Positions 14,299-23,843 of a stretch of DNA of 64,000 nt are shown one piece after another. The stretch is taken from NCBI GenBank assembly GCA_040954595.2, contig CM082581.2, forward strand, positions 4,464,001 to 4,528,000. The letters are read 5' to 3'. The notes beneath the pieces were generated by a model. That model saw only the letters and a program-made list of their open reading frames with translations, made no database searches and was not told the origin of the DNA. Both the position numbers and the translations under genes were made by a program. The stretch is from Balanoglossus misakiensis (lineage: Eukaryota > Hemichordata). Positions within the stretch are counted from its first letter, which is position 1; each line of letters starts with the position of its first letter.

Positions 14299-15486
14299 AT
14301 GAACCATGTAACTGAAGCAGCCAAGGGGATGTACCGCTACCAGGCGAACTTGAACGCCAGTGACGACTGGGCGGAAGGAATCAATTTAACTCTGTACTAC
14401 CAGACCAAATCACCGAACGACTGGTTGTCAAATTTGACGAACAAAGGAGCGGCCAATGAAACCGACGCCGTTATTGTGACCATTACGCTGGAAAAAGTGA
14501 TGGGCGTGATTTTGGTCTTCTTTCTGGTGTCAATGACGATATTCGGGAATGTTTTCGTGCTCTCCGCCGTCATACTGGAAAAGAACCTGCGAACTATCCC
14601 GAACTACTTCATCAGCTCGCTGGCGGTGGCCGACCTGCTGGTAGCGTCCTTGGTCATGCCCTTAACTTGCGTCTATGATGTGACGGAAAAGTGGATACTG
14701 GGCAGCTTTATGTGTGACGTGTGGGTGTCATTCGACGTGTTATGTTGTACTTCGAGTATATTAAACCTCTGTGTCATTGCTTTGGATCGGTACTGGGTCA
14801 TCACGGAGCCCATCGAGTACATGAAAAAGAGAACTCCACGGCGAGCGTTTTGTATGATAATACTGGCGTGGACCGTGTCGGTGCTGATCTCCATAGCACC
14901 GCTCTTCGGCTGGCGGACCGAGGCGGACAAGGCGGACGTCACCCGATGCGTCATCAGCCAGGACTACGCTTACACCATATTCTCCACGTTCGGGGCCTTT
15001 TACATACCGCTGACACTGATGCTGATCGTGTACGGCAAGATTTACGTGGCCGCCAGGAACAGAATACGGGGCAGGCGCTACCGCGTGGAGATGAGCTCCA
15101 GCAGCATCACCATGGACTCGCCCAAAACGGCCGTCACCAAACTGACGAACGGCCAAAACGGACTGGAGACTTCGGATCAGGTGATAACGCGGGTGCGACG
15201 AACGAAACGAGAACTGACCATGGCCAGGGAGCGCAAGGCGACACGCACGCTCGGCATCATCATCGGGGCGTTTGTGGTGTGTTGGTTACCGTTTTTCTTA
15301 GTTGCGTTAATCATGCCATTTTGTAAGACGTGTCACATTGCCCCGACCCTGGGCCGCTTCATTGCCTGGCTCGGCTACGTCAACTCTCTGCTAAACCCAG
15401 TAATTTACACATATTTCAATCAGGACTTTAAAAATGCTTTCCGCAAACTCATGCGCTGCCGTTACTGTCACAACTTGGTGCACTAG
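14299..15486 (+). CDS. Serotonin 5-HT1 (5-HT1A-like) G-protein-coupled receptor, intronless
   Basis: A complete 395-residue rhodopsin-family receptor in a single exon. It is predicted to bind serotonin at the plasma membrane and signal through Gi/o to inhibit adenylyl cyclase. The extracellular N-terminus has four N-glycosylation sequons (N19, N29, N45, N53). Seven helices lie at about 67-92, 103-127, 138-160, 182-203, 223-247, 316-338 and 350-373. Visible class A landmarks are N84 (1.50), D112 (2.50), C139 with C217 (disulfide), amine-binding D146 (3.32), DRY 163-165, W191, P237 (5.50), CWLP 328-331 and NPVIY 366-370. S229/T230/A233 in helix 5 and A336 at 6.55 match the 5-HT1A pattern rather than catecholamine or octopamine receptors. 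C387 and C390 in the short tail match the 5-HT1A palmitoylation pair. The third loop is short (about 65 residues; human 5-HT1A is 422 residues overall). The start has A at -3; M11 is a less likely alternative. Codon use is GC-rich against AT-rich flanks. Family assignment is firm; the 5-HT1A subtype is probable. Confidence 0.96.
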   Translation: MNHVTEAAKGMYRYQANLNASDDWAEGINLTLYYQTKSPNDWLSNLTNKGAANETDAVIVTITLEKVMGVILVFFLVSMTIFGNVFVLSAVILEKNLRTIPNYFISSLAVADLLVASLVMPLTCVYDVTEKWILGSFMCDVWVSFDVLCCTSSILNLCVIALDRYWVITEPIEYMKKRTPRRAFCMIILAWTVSVLISIAPLFGWRTEADKADVTRCVISQDYAYTIFSTFGAFYIPLTLMLIVYGKIYVAARNRIRGRRYRVEMSSSSITMDSPKTAVTKLTNGQNGLETSDQVITRVRRTKRELTMARERKATRTLGIIIGAFVVCWLPFFLVALIMPFCKTCHIAPTLGRFIAWLGYVNSLLNPVIYTYFNQDFKNAFRKLMRCRYCHNLVH

Positions 15487-16395
15487 ACTATCGCTCAGAC
15501 TATTTATTTTACCGAACGATATCACGTGTTGTCGTTGAGAGAAGTTTTGGTAATATCCCACAGAAAATTAGACAATGTCGTCTTCTGACAATCGCACCAG
15601 ATTTTCCCGCGTGGAACTTAACCGTTAATGTGCTCCGTTCCTCAAATTGATGATACCGTTTTATAGATGGGGATATTACAGTTTGTGTTCGGATTTAAAC
15701 AGGTGTGGCGGCGTGATTAATTACGATAAGCCGTATCTCGTATCACTGGTATATACAATGCATGCCATCAATCACATTCTTGAAAATATTACTGAGCGCA
15801 TTATCCGTTCAATGGCGAAAAGATCTCCAAGTTTGTGCATTGACGTTGTGCATGACACTGTACTTATTAGGATAGACCGCGAGGGCTCAGCCTGTATGGC
15901 GGTACCTTTTCAAGTCAGATATCGCATATATTTTCGACATTAATGACATCATATAATTCTAGTCTTAACATAAAGTCTTGTGACTTCAGTCGCTCTGCAT
16001 CTCGAAGAGCACTGCGGTGGTTCGGCAAACTCTCAAAGTTGCCAACCCAGCAACGCAACCGAGCAAACCAATACTGCCAGAAGTGGGTTGGGCTGAACAC
16101 TTTGATTCAGATTAGAGTTTACGACGTCTTTCATTATAATAATGATAAAAGAACAGGGCGGCTGCTATTTTTATTTTCCTAAACATTTCCATTTTATATT
16201 GCCTTTTTTTATATAGTATGGTGTTTGTCACAATTCTCGTTCGGTTGACGAGTCTCCTTCAACGGAGTCTGTATACAGTGGAAGGACACCAATCAGATCA
16301 TTATACACTGTATTCTTGTATACAGTTAAGAGGCTGCATGCGTTTGCACTTCGCGAGACTTGCCAGTATTGTCATTTTCCAGGAAGAGACGAACC
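15487..16395. other. 3' flank of the receptor, no gene recognised
   Basis: This should contain the 3' untranslated region. No AATAAA lies within the first kilobase after the stop. The first ATTAAA is at 16551-16556, inside the MITE-like element, and the first AATAAA is at 17295-17300. The polyadenylation site therefore cannot be placed with confidence. Several short ORFs occur but none has recognisable protein character. Confidence 0.5.
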
Positions 16396-16396
16396 T

Positions 16397-16753
16397 TTAA
16401 AGCCTCTAGAGCTGCCACTTTTTGCATTATTTTCATGATTTTATTTTCAAGCTTAGATCGGTACGCCGAAACAAGCTTACTGATAGAAATACATGAACAT
16501 CTCATCGACGCCTGATTGTGGTTGTATGTTGCAATTTGAACACACTATGTATTAAAACGGTGCCGCACCCATTTAATCAGCCTCCATACAAACAGTACGC
16601 AGCTTATGTGGTATGCGTCGCCAAAAGATGACAAACTGGTGCAAATACAAGTAATACGGCTTAATGGTGAGGATTTTAAAGGATGGGGAATATATTTGAA
16701 GTATTTTATTGTGGAAAAAAATATGTGAAATTTGGCAGCTCTAGAGGCTTTAA
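16397..16753. mobile_element. MITE-like non-autonomous element with TTAA target duplication
   Basis: A 17-bp terminal inverted repeat (AGCCTCTAGAGCTGCCA at 16401-16417; its exact complement at 16733-16749) is bounded on both sides by TTAA (16397-16400 and 16750-16753). Counting the self-complementary flanks, the perfect repeat is 22 bp. The 315-bp interior carries no transposase ORF. TTAA duplication is the target preference of piggyBac-type elements, so a piggyBac-driven MITE is the likeliest reading. The terminal bases are not the usual piggyBac CCC, so the superfamily is uncertain. A single copy is seen here. Confidence 0.6.
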
Positions 16754-16754
16754 A

Positions 16755-19700
16755 GTGGCACTCCCATTTTGGAAAGTTTGCTGAACCCACAGTGTACGGT
16801 CTGATGATCGCGTCTTCCCTGTCGGATACTGCATGAACTGTGCAAAAAAGGGTTAATCCTGGCACAGCTAAAATTAATCCAACCTCGAAATCATCCTATA
16901 GACCTATCTGCGCCTTCTGTTCTATTTGCTCGTTGCCGGTGCATCAGTCGTTTCTGATTGGCGGTCTATGGCGACGTGTGGGAAATTCTATCACCTTAAT
17001 TCGCGCAATGTGCGCATATTTGTAAGTGAAATACCGACCATGCGAACTTATGTGAGTGTAAGATATTTTACAAACTGCTACCTAAGGATTGTCGACTGAA
17101 CAGACTCGTGTATGTTATGCTTGAATAATCCTTTTGGTGAAATTTTAGTTAATAGCCAGATGCTTTCGCGATGAATACTAAATTAATGCTCACTGAGAAA
17201 ACGGCAATATTTACATCGGTCCCCCATCCTCCTCGCGATAGCCTCCGCCATTGTAGGGAATGAAGGCAATCGTCCCTCATGACAGACTAATTCAAATAAA
17301 TTGTACCACTTTTTTCGATTTCGATTAGATATACTCTAACAACAGTGCACATGCGACCACAATGAATGATCTGTCGGTTGCAAAGACCGAAATGTTAAAT
17401 ACGCTCCACCGTTTTTGACAAGCTTGTTAGCACCTCTCGTCATCGACACGTCGTGGTTGACATGCCCGCGGGTGTATTTTAAGCGTATCTTTACATTTTT
17501 GTCGTTCAGTGTTGTCAACGCAGAAGCGATACCGACGCGATGACTTATTGACGGAAACCAAAGGTCGACGGGTCGGTGTCAGAGCATTCTGCTGCAGGCT
17601 AGGCGGAAATTTATGCACCTGTTCAAATTTCACAGCGACCCTGACCATCGCATTTTATAAGTCTTGCTTCTGTTATTGTTTTTCCGACAAACGTTTAGGC
17701 TTCTCGATTTGGTTTAATGGCCCGGCTACACCGCGTCCATGTTTTGGGTCCGCGAATACATTGTCGGTTCAGCATTCGGGTTTCCGTATTTGTGTGACCC
17801 TGTGAACAAACATATTGATTTGGAATATCTGCAAAGGTGGTGTATATACTCACATTTGTTTTCCTATTGTCATCGAATAAATGAACTATGCACAAATTTT
17901 ATTTATATATTTAATTAATTTGCAATGCAAAGAATAATATGTATATTGGACATGCTGATGTGTGGATGACTAGAGTTATTTTTAGATGTAGACCTAAAGG
18001 GTGTCGGGAATGAAGTCAGTGAACAGAACTGTAATTCACACCAGCGCACCCATTTAGGTTTCTTCAATATTACATGTATCTCTGATTACCACTATGATGT
18101 GGGTTTTAGCTTTTAGAGAAGATGTGGTTTAATTTTGATATTAATGTCGTTCAACAGGAAAGAACTTTACCTCCATATCACAAGAATACCACTCAATCAC
18201 CAACTTATGTTTGGAGCCCAAATTGACTATGGGTGTTATATCTAGACTAGTGGGCATATTATGCCATCGATATAGCTTATTATGATCAATGTATATACGA
18301 AACGGGCGTCTATGTATTTATTATTGTAGTTTTAGTCAGTCCAGCGTATGTGTAGTTCACAACTTAAGCCTTGCGAGGTATTCCCATACCAGCCACAGAA
18401 CTGTATTGCCGCGATGTCATGTATTTATTGGCGAGACGGGTCGGGAGGTGGGTGGGAGGGGGGGGGTTCAAACGTCAAAGATCAAGTTCAGTTGTGTCAG
18501 TGATGATTATTGCTAAATTTGCGTGGTCAGCCCCAAGCATATGACAATCATTAGTACATGTAGGAAGCGATATTTTTTCACGATGTCATTGACCGTGAAC
18601 TTGCACTGAAATAACAATCGATGCTGACTGACCGGACGGTTAGCGGGGCCCGTGTACTTTAAGTGTGCTCTTCGGCAGTCCGCCAGACAGTCGAACGTGA
18701 AATAACGAGAATATTTGATCAGCGAACACAGCTGAAACGGGCGACGCTAAAGACGGTCACATTTACCTGCCCACTGCTGCGTTTTGCCATCAAATGGACA
18801 TATACAGTTTATGTATTGGCAATATGGCGATATGGGTTAATTAAGTGAAATATTCACAGAATTTTCATGGGTAGGAGTTTATGCAATATCTGTTACAGTA
18901 GTTCACATGTCATTGTACTGGTAAATGTAAATGTATACTCACACTGTAGTATAGACCAGGAGTTTTTTGCGTGTGTGTGCTTGTTATTATATATTTGTCA
19001 ATGCTTTGAAATAAAATACCCGTATTTTTCAAATATTTCACGTTGCATGGTTGGATGAAGCGATCAGAATTGAGTGACAATGGAACGCGTGTCACATATT
19101 GGAGCGATAAATAGCGATAACAATGGGACAAATAACAATGCTGGTTCTTTGCGTGTGTCCTGGTGAAGGCCTGGCCTCAACAGATGTGCGATATTGCAGT
19201 AGAGTATTTCACCCGTTGCCGGTTTTGATAGCTCGTGGTTAATTTTTTCTTTGTCGGGAGCTGCTAAGCCGCGCGGATTACGAAGTGTACTCTAAATAGA
19301 AACGAGGCCTCTCCTGAAAGATACAATCGCGCCTCTCTTGTTGGCGTTTGTTTGCCACGTGCAAATCTCTCAAAGGCCGCGTGAAAATTGCGTTTTGTAT
19401 ACTGGCCTATACAAAAGAGCGCTTGCTGTATGAGAAATGCCAGGTGAAGCCATGGCTTGCTCTAAGGCAGACTGCACCTAGGGGACCGATTTCCACCGCG
19501 TGAATTACTGACCTACATTGAATACACGTGTATATGGTCATCATCTCGTGGTCAGACGAAGAACATCAACTGTTCGAAATTTCCCAAGGAATCAACACGG
19601 CGACCATCTTGAATTTCAAATAGAGAGAAATCTAGGTGTTATTTTCCGACCATAACTTCCGAAATATTATGACTATTCTTTTTAATAAATGATTTTGCCA

Positions 19701-20200
19701 GGAATATTCGAGAGACGCGTGTAAAAGCGAAAACATTGAATTTGAAGTTTCAAATTGCGTCAATTTAGACTACAATTGCAGTCGACGTGTTCGATAAAAC
19801 GCGATCATTTTGTCCGTATTCACGGGAGTAACATTTTTTTCTCAAAATAATGTTAATTGCAAACTTGTATGGAATACAGACCGTTATGACGTAATGAGCC
19901 CATGATATTGCTACACCTCTTTCCTTGAAAGCCTTCGCGACTGCCTTCAGATAGATTGTCTATCTTTCCAGCAAGTTGGGAACTGTAGTTGATTGAGTGG
20001 AGTCGATAGATCCGATATCAACAAATTTGATCTTGCTGCTGAGCCAAGCGAGTGCAAACCCGAGCTTCTAAATAGTCGCTGGGGGGCTGCTACAACTCAA
20101 CATGCAAAACTGATTACATTAACTTGTATCTGCTCGAGTAGCGTTGTTTTATAACGGGTTTAACTTCTTATCACATACATAGCTCCGCATATACCATAGT
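16755..20200. other. AT-rich noncoding stretch
   Basis: No gene is recognised. It holds an AATAAA at 17295-17300, a nine-base G run at 18458-18466 and scattered ORFs under 100 codons with no domain character. The 17.4-17.8 kb part is GC-richer and open in several frames on both strands, but shows no protein similarity I can name. Confidence 0.5.
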
Positions 20201-20201
20201 A

Positions 20202-20263
20202 TGACGTCAGACGTAGGTAAATTTGCACCAAGCGTTATTGTAATACCCATCCCTCTGACGTCA
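20202..20263. promoter_or_regulatory. Pair of perfect cAMP-response palindromes
   Basis: Two TGACGTCA sites (20202-20209 and 20256-20263) lie 54 bases apart, about 130 bases before an ATG-led 102-codon ORF at 20391. TGACGTCA is the consensus full CRE bound by CREB/ATF dimers. Whether there is a promoter here is unknown. Confidence 0.35.
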
Positions 20264-20390
20264 CCAAACGGAACTATTTTAAACTTGTAAACAAAGTCCT
20301 CTTAGGGCGACAAAATTCAGTGCAATTGTTGGTTTTATTTCGATATTAAAAAATAAGCAAAGATAAATAAAATGTTTCGTATGTGTAAAT

Positions 20391-20699
20391 ATGGACGATC
20401 GACGATTAGTTTTACCTGTGTACATTTTTATCGCACCAACCGGCACCAAAACTGTCGCGAGGTCGTCAGTGCTGAGCCAAAGTCGTCGCGTTGTCGAACG
20501 AGCGACAGGTACAAAACTGAGTATTCGCAAAAATTTTGATGCGACGATTAGAGCAAAACGGTCTAGTCATAAAGCAAAAGGCACAAGAAAGGTTTCCTGC
20601 TCCAGTGAAACCTTGACGGACGATGAAATCCAGCTGACGCACGACAGACGGGTCCTCGCCAAAACCAGAATCGTCCAGGTCGTGACCTCAGTCACCTGA
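20391..20699 (+). CDS. Hypothetical small ORF, basic, 102 codons
   Basis: The ATG has a purine at -3 and G at +4. The product would be basic and serine/threonine/arginine-rich, with no signal peptide, no membrane segment and no recognised domain. It lies downstream of two CRE palindromes and is largely overlapped in antisense by the 261-codon ORF, so at most one of the two is likely real. It could be chance. No homology is recognised. Confidence 0.15.
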   Translation: MDDRRLVLPVYIFIAPTGTKTVARSSVLSQSRRVVERATGTKLSIRKNFDATIRAKRSSHKAKGTRKVSCSSETLTDDEIQLTHDRRVLAKTRIVQVVTSVT

Positions 20700-21352
20700 C
20701 AGATAGACCGCATAACAATTTTGCACAAAATAGTTCCAAATTTTATCGCAACCACAAAGAGATCTATTTGAAAATCAAAATTAGCGGATCTATGTATGTG
20801 ATAAACATATAATTCCCCCGTATTCCTCACTCGTGTACCTGCGTCGCGAACTCGTGATTCCCCGTATAGCTGTATCCCTCCTCGCCTGCGGCTCGGAGGG
20901 ATACGGCCGCTATACGGGGAATCACTCGTCCGCGACGCAGGCACACTCGTTCGAAATACGGGGGAATTATATATAAAAATCACATAAGGAGCGTTTATGT
21001 GCCTACGCAGACGGCTTATCTGTAGACGTATCAACTCCACACAGACCAAGTTAGTGAGACACTCAAACTCGGAAGAAATCAGAATAAATGTCTGATAAAA
21101 CAAATTAAATTCACGACGCGCAAAATCAAAATGTAAAAAACCTGATAACGTGTCACCAGAAACATACGAAACAAATGAAATAAAATATCGTCTGCGTTTC
21201 CATCGTGAAACTATACTGTCTTTATCCCAAGGCGCCGTTGAAATTGCGAAGACAGTCTTGCTTGCGGCGCATGTATTGAAAGCGGTGTAGTATTTGGAAT
21301 GCTGCCATAACCCCATGTCTGTAATTGTATATTGCCCACAATTACCACGCAA
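20567..21352 (-). CDS. Unusually long hypothetical ORF (261 codons) spanning a foldback
   Basis: This is the second-longest frame in the window after the receptor. I recognise no domain. The predicted protein has scattered aromatic and hydrophobic clusters and a central arginine/serine/proline-rich part (about residues 123-186) that is encoded by the 192-bp foldback. That part mirrors itself because both arms are read. It could be an old transposon-derived frame, an accident of low stop density in the GC-richer palindrome, or a lineage-specific gene. I favour a non-gene, but the length is notable. Confidence 0.2.
   Translation of the reverse strand: MRGNCGQYTITDMGLWQHSKYYTAFNTCAASKTVFAISTAPWDKDSIVSRWKRRRYFISFVSYVSGDTLSGFLHFDFARREFNLFYQTFILISSEFECLTNLVCVELIRLQISRLRRHINAPYVIFIYNSPVFRTSVPASRTSDSPYSGRIPPSRRRGGIQLYGESRVRDAGTRVRNTGELYVYHIHRSANFDFQIDLFVVAIKFGTILCKIVMRSICQVTEVTTWTILVLARTRLSCVSWISSSVKVSLEQETFLVPFAL
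20795..20986. repeat. Foldback (imperfect palindrome) element, about 192 bp
   Basis: The left arm beginning TATGTGAT (20795-20802) is matched by ATCACATA (20979-20986). An inner perfect 17-bp arm (20807-20823 with 20956-20972) contains AATTCCCCCG and its complement. Further arm blocks follow around CTGCGTCGCG, GTGATTCCCCGTATAG and TATCCCTCC, meeting at a short loop near 20890. The GC-rich arms contrast with AT-rich flanks. This is the structure of a foldback or MITE element; no target duplication is obvious. Confidence 0.7.
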
Positions 21353-23613
21353 TACAGACGTTTTGGTTTGAACTTATTGCCGAGTAAATTAGACGAAGGC
21401 AAACGGCTACCATTGCATTTAGCAGTTCCACTGACCCCTATTATGCCAATAGGGTTCTGATCAAGTTCTTAATGCTGTCAACCATTTTATTTGCGCCCTG
21501 TGCAGTATCACATTGCAGTAGATTCTACACTCCCTCTGAGGATACATATTCTGGCAAAATGATTCCGATAACATTAAACCAACGCTATGACTCCCAGTTA
21601 CAATTACATCGACCTCGTGATTCTGGATCTTCTTAACTTCGGAATTCTGTCGGTGTCCTTAGGGGTGGACCATTTGATATTGGGGGAGGGGTCTGGAAAA
21701 CAAGATTCTGGGGGATTCTTCATGCTCAATCTCAAAACTCCCTCAGAAAAGAAGAATGATTCATCCCTTAGCTATCTCCGCTGCCAACTCGTTTTCCCGG
21801 TATTCAAATAATTTCAATATCGTTCAAAAACAGTCAGCACCTTCTGCATCCATCGAATAATTAAAATGATTCCGGTGATCTTTTAACTGTTCGGGTAATA
21901 CGGTAAATACTCCTTTGATATTGTCACTGAAAAAAGATAGTATTAACACACTTTTTTTCGTCTAAATTGTGTATGTACCATTTTCATCGGATTCTAAGTT
22001 CCAACAAACCTGCCACTGATATATACATGTTTCGGAAACCCTTTGCTGAAGAGCCGCGTGTAGACTTGTACAAAGTAGCCAACACGCTTCTAGTGTAATG
22101 CTATACCCACACATTCCACTTTTGAACGTCGATAGAACAGAAAGCTGAACTCGTAGAAAAATACACAAAGTTCACAGTGCGGCATTACTGTGAATATTTG
22201 CATCCGATATAGGTATGTTTTCTCTGCGGACCAAATGAAATATCAAAACATATTTGCTCAGAGTCAATGACTCGCGGCGAATGTATCAGACAGGGACTGG
22301 TAAATATCCCCCTGTTTTACGTGTCATGTGCCCGACACCACGTGTGTAATAGTACCAAGTGTATCGTTTCAACGCTATCATATTTATATAAAAAACGATG
22401 GAAATGCAAAGCATATGGAGTACTTCGACGTTCATCTATTTATAGCTGCGATGCGAACGGGGAATGGAATTGTGTGAGTGAGTTAACTTAACATACGTGT
22501 ATGCACGGCCTAGATGTTTCCGTTACTTGAATTGCTGATGCAGAAACAGTTAAAAGCTGGAAACCTTGCATTGCCTTATTACCACCGGCGTTTTCCACAT
22601 CAACCGCGAGTGTCGCGGCAGTGCCGATGTTGGATCGAGTAAAACGCTCTTAACACGCGAACAAAGCCTCTTCGCTTTATTGTAACTGATAACGAGCTCT
22701 CTCATCCACATTTTTGTCATTTCAATAGCATGCTCTTTGAATTGTTAGTAACAGTATTAAAGGTAGCTCGTGAGGTTCGCATGGGTACTTCATTCAAAAT
22801 TCGAGAAAATTGCCCTTTTCATTCAAACTATTCCGCTTCCCATGATCTGAAGATCTCAATTATAGGAAAATGACAGTGAACGCCTGTTACCTGACTTCGA
22901 TAAATTAAACTGAGGAGTGTATTACAACTTCTTCCCATTAGCATTTTCTAACGTTTGTTTGTCGTCAGAAATAGTGTAATTGAGAAACGGAAAATCGGAA
23001 GTCCACAAAATTTTCACGCAATAATGTATTCTGAAAATATTTTCTTAATAATTATTTCTCAGAAAGTTTCTAAATTTCTTAGAATGACAATTATTGTGGT
23101 TTAAGCAAACTAACTGATGACAAAACAATCTTCAAAAATATGATCGGAGTAATGAAAAAAAACAATTTTGCTGATAATATATACACGTTCCGGATTGCTT
23201 TGTTAAAACAACCATTGATTGGGGACGACAAATGCACATTTTCTCGTAAACTGTTCCAAATCCGTCTTTTAAGATGCACAACAAACAAACATTTCGGGTT
23301 CTACAAATTTGGGTGAAACACGAATAAAAGTCGTAGAAAGAGCTTTCCAATGATTGATACAAAGATCTTTGGTGTAAAATATTTGATATTGAAAATGTCA
23401 TCTTAATAGGCAGGTTCTCTTTCATCTTATCGCCAGACATTTTGCATGTGCATATACATACAGCGTTGGTTAATTTGGGAGAAATATGTCGTATCGGTTT
23501 GTGATGATTAATCGAGTCTGGAGAAAGAAGTAATGAACTAATACCAAATATCGAAAGCAACGTTTCCTAGATACTCAGTTTTCCAAAAGTTCAAGGTGGG
23601 TAGGCCCCCACAG
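21353..23613. other. AT-rich noncoding stretch
   Basis: No gene is recognised. A short G-rich passage at 21665-21715 resembles degraded repeat DNA. The remainder is low-GC, with ORFs under 145 codons on both strands that lack domain character. Confidence 0.5.
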
Positions 23614-23843
23614 TCCCCAAAGCCTTCAAGCGGAACACATTGCAGCATGCTTCTTCGGGGGCGAATCAACATCCTGGTTTCAAATGCGGTCAAGTTCAGC
23701 AGAATGGAAGCGAACCAGTCAAGGCCAAACATCGCTCTTCATCGGGAACAGGGAGTGGAAGTGATGACGTCCGCTTCTTGTCCTTCCGCGCAAATAACAT
23801 CAACATGTTCAACTCACCGTATACCGCGCCCAAATTCCGATAG
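23614..23843 (+). other. Candidate terminal coding exon of an unrecognised gene
   Basis: A plausible acceptor (CCCCCACAG ending at 23613) precedes a frame open for about 75 codons to TAG at 23841-23843. The frame has gene-like codon choice (GAC GTC CGC TTC, AAT AAC ATC AAC). The encoded tail has a Gly/Ser-rich linker (SSSGTGSGS) followed by an ordered-looking end, VRFLSFRANNINMFNSPY then APKFR. No upstream exon could be tied to it, and antisense frames are also open. No family is recognised. Confidence 0.3.

Noticed and set aside
14673-15326. Long overlapping ORFs on both strands inside the receptor gene
   Set aside because: They are shadow frames of the GC-rich receptor coding sequence and have no domain character.
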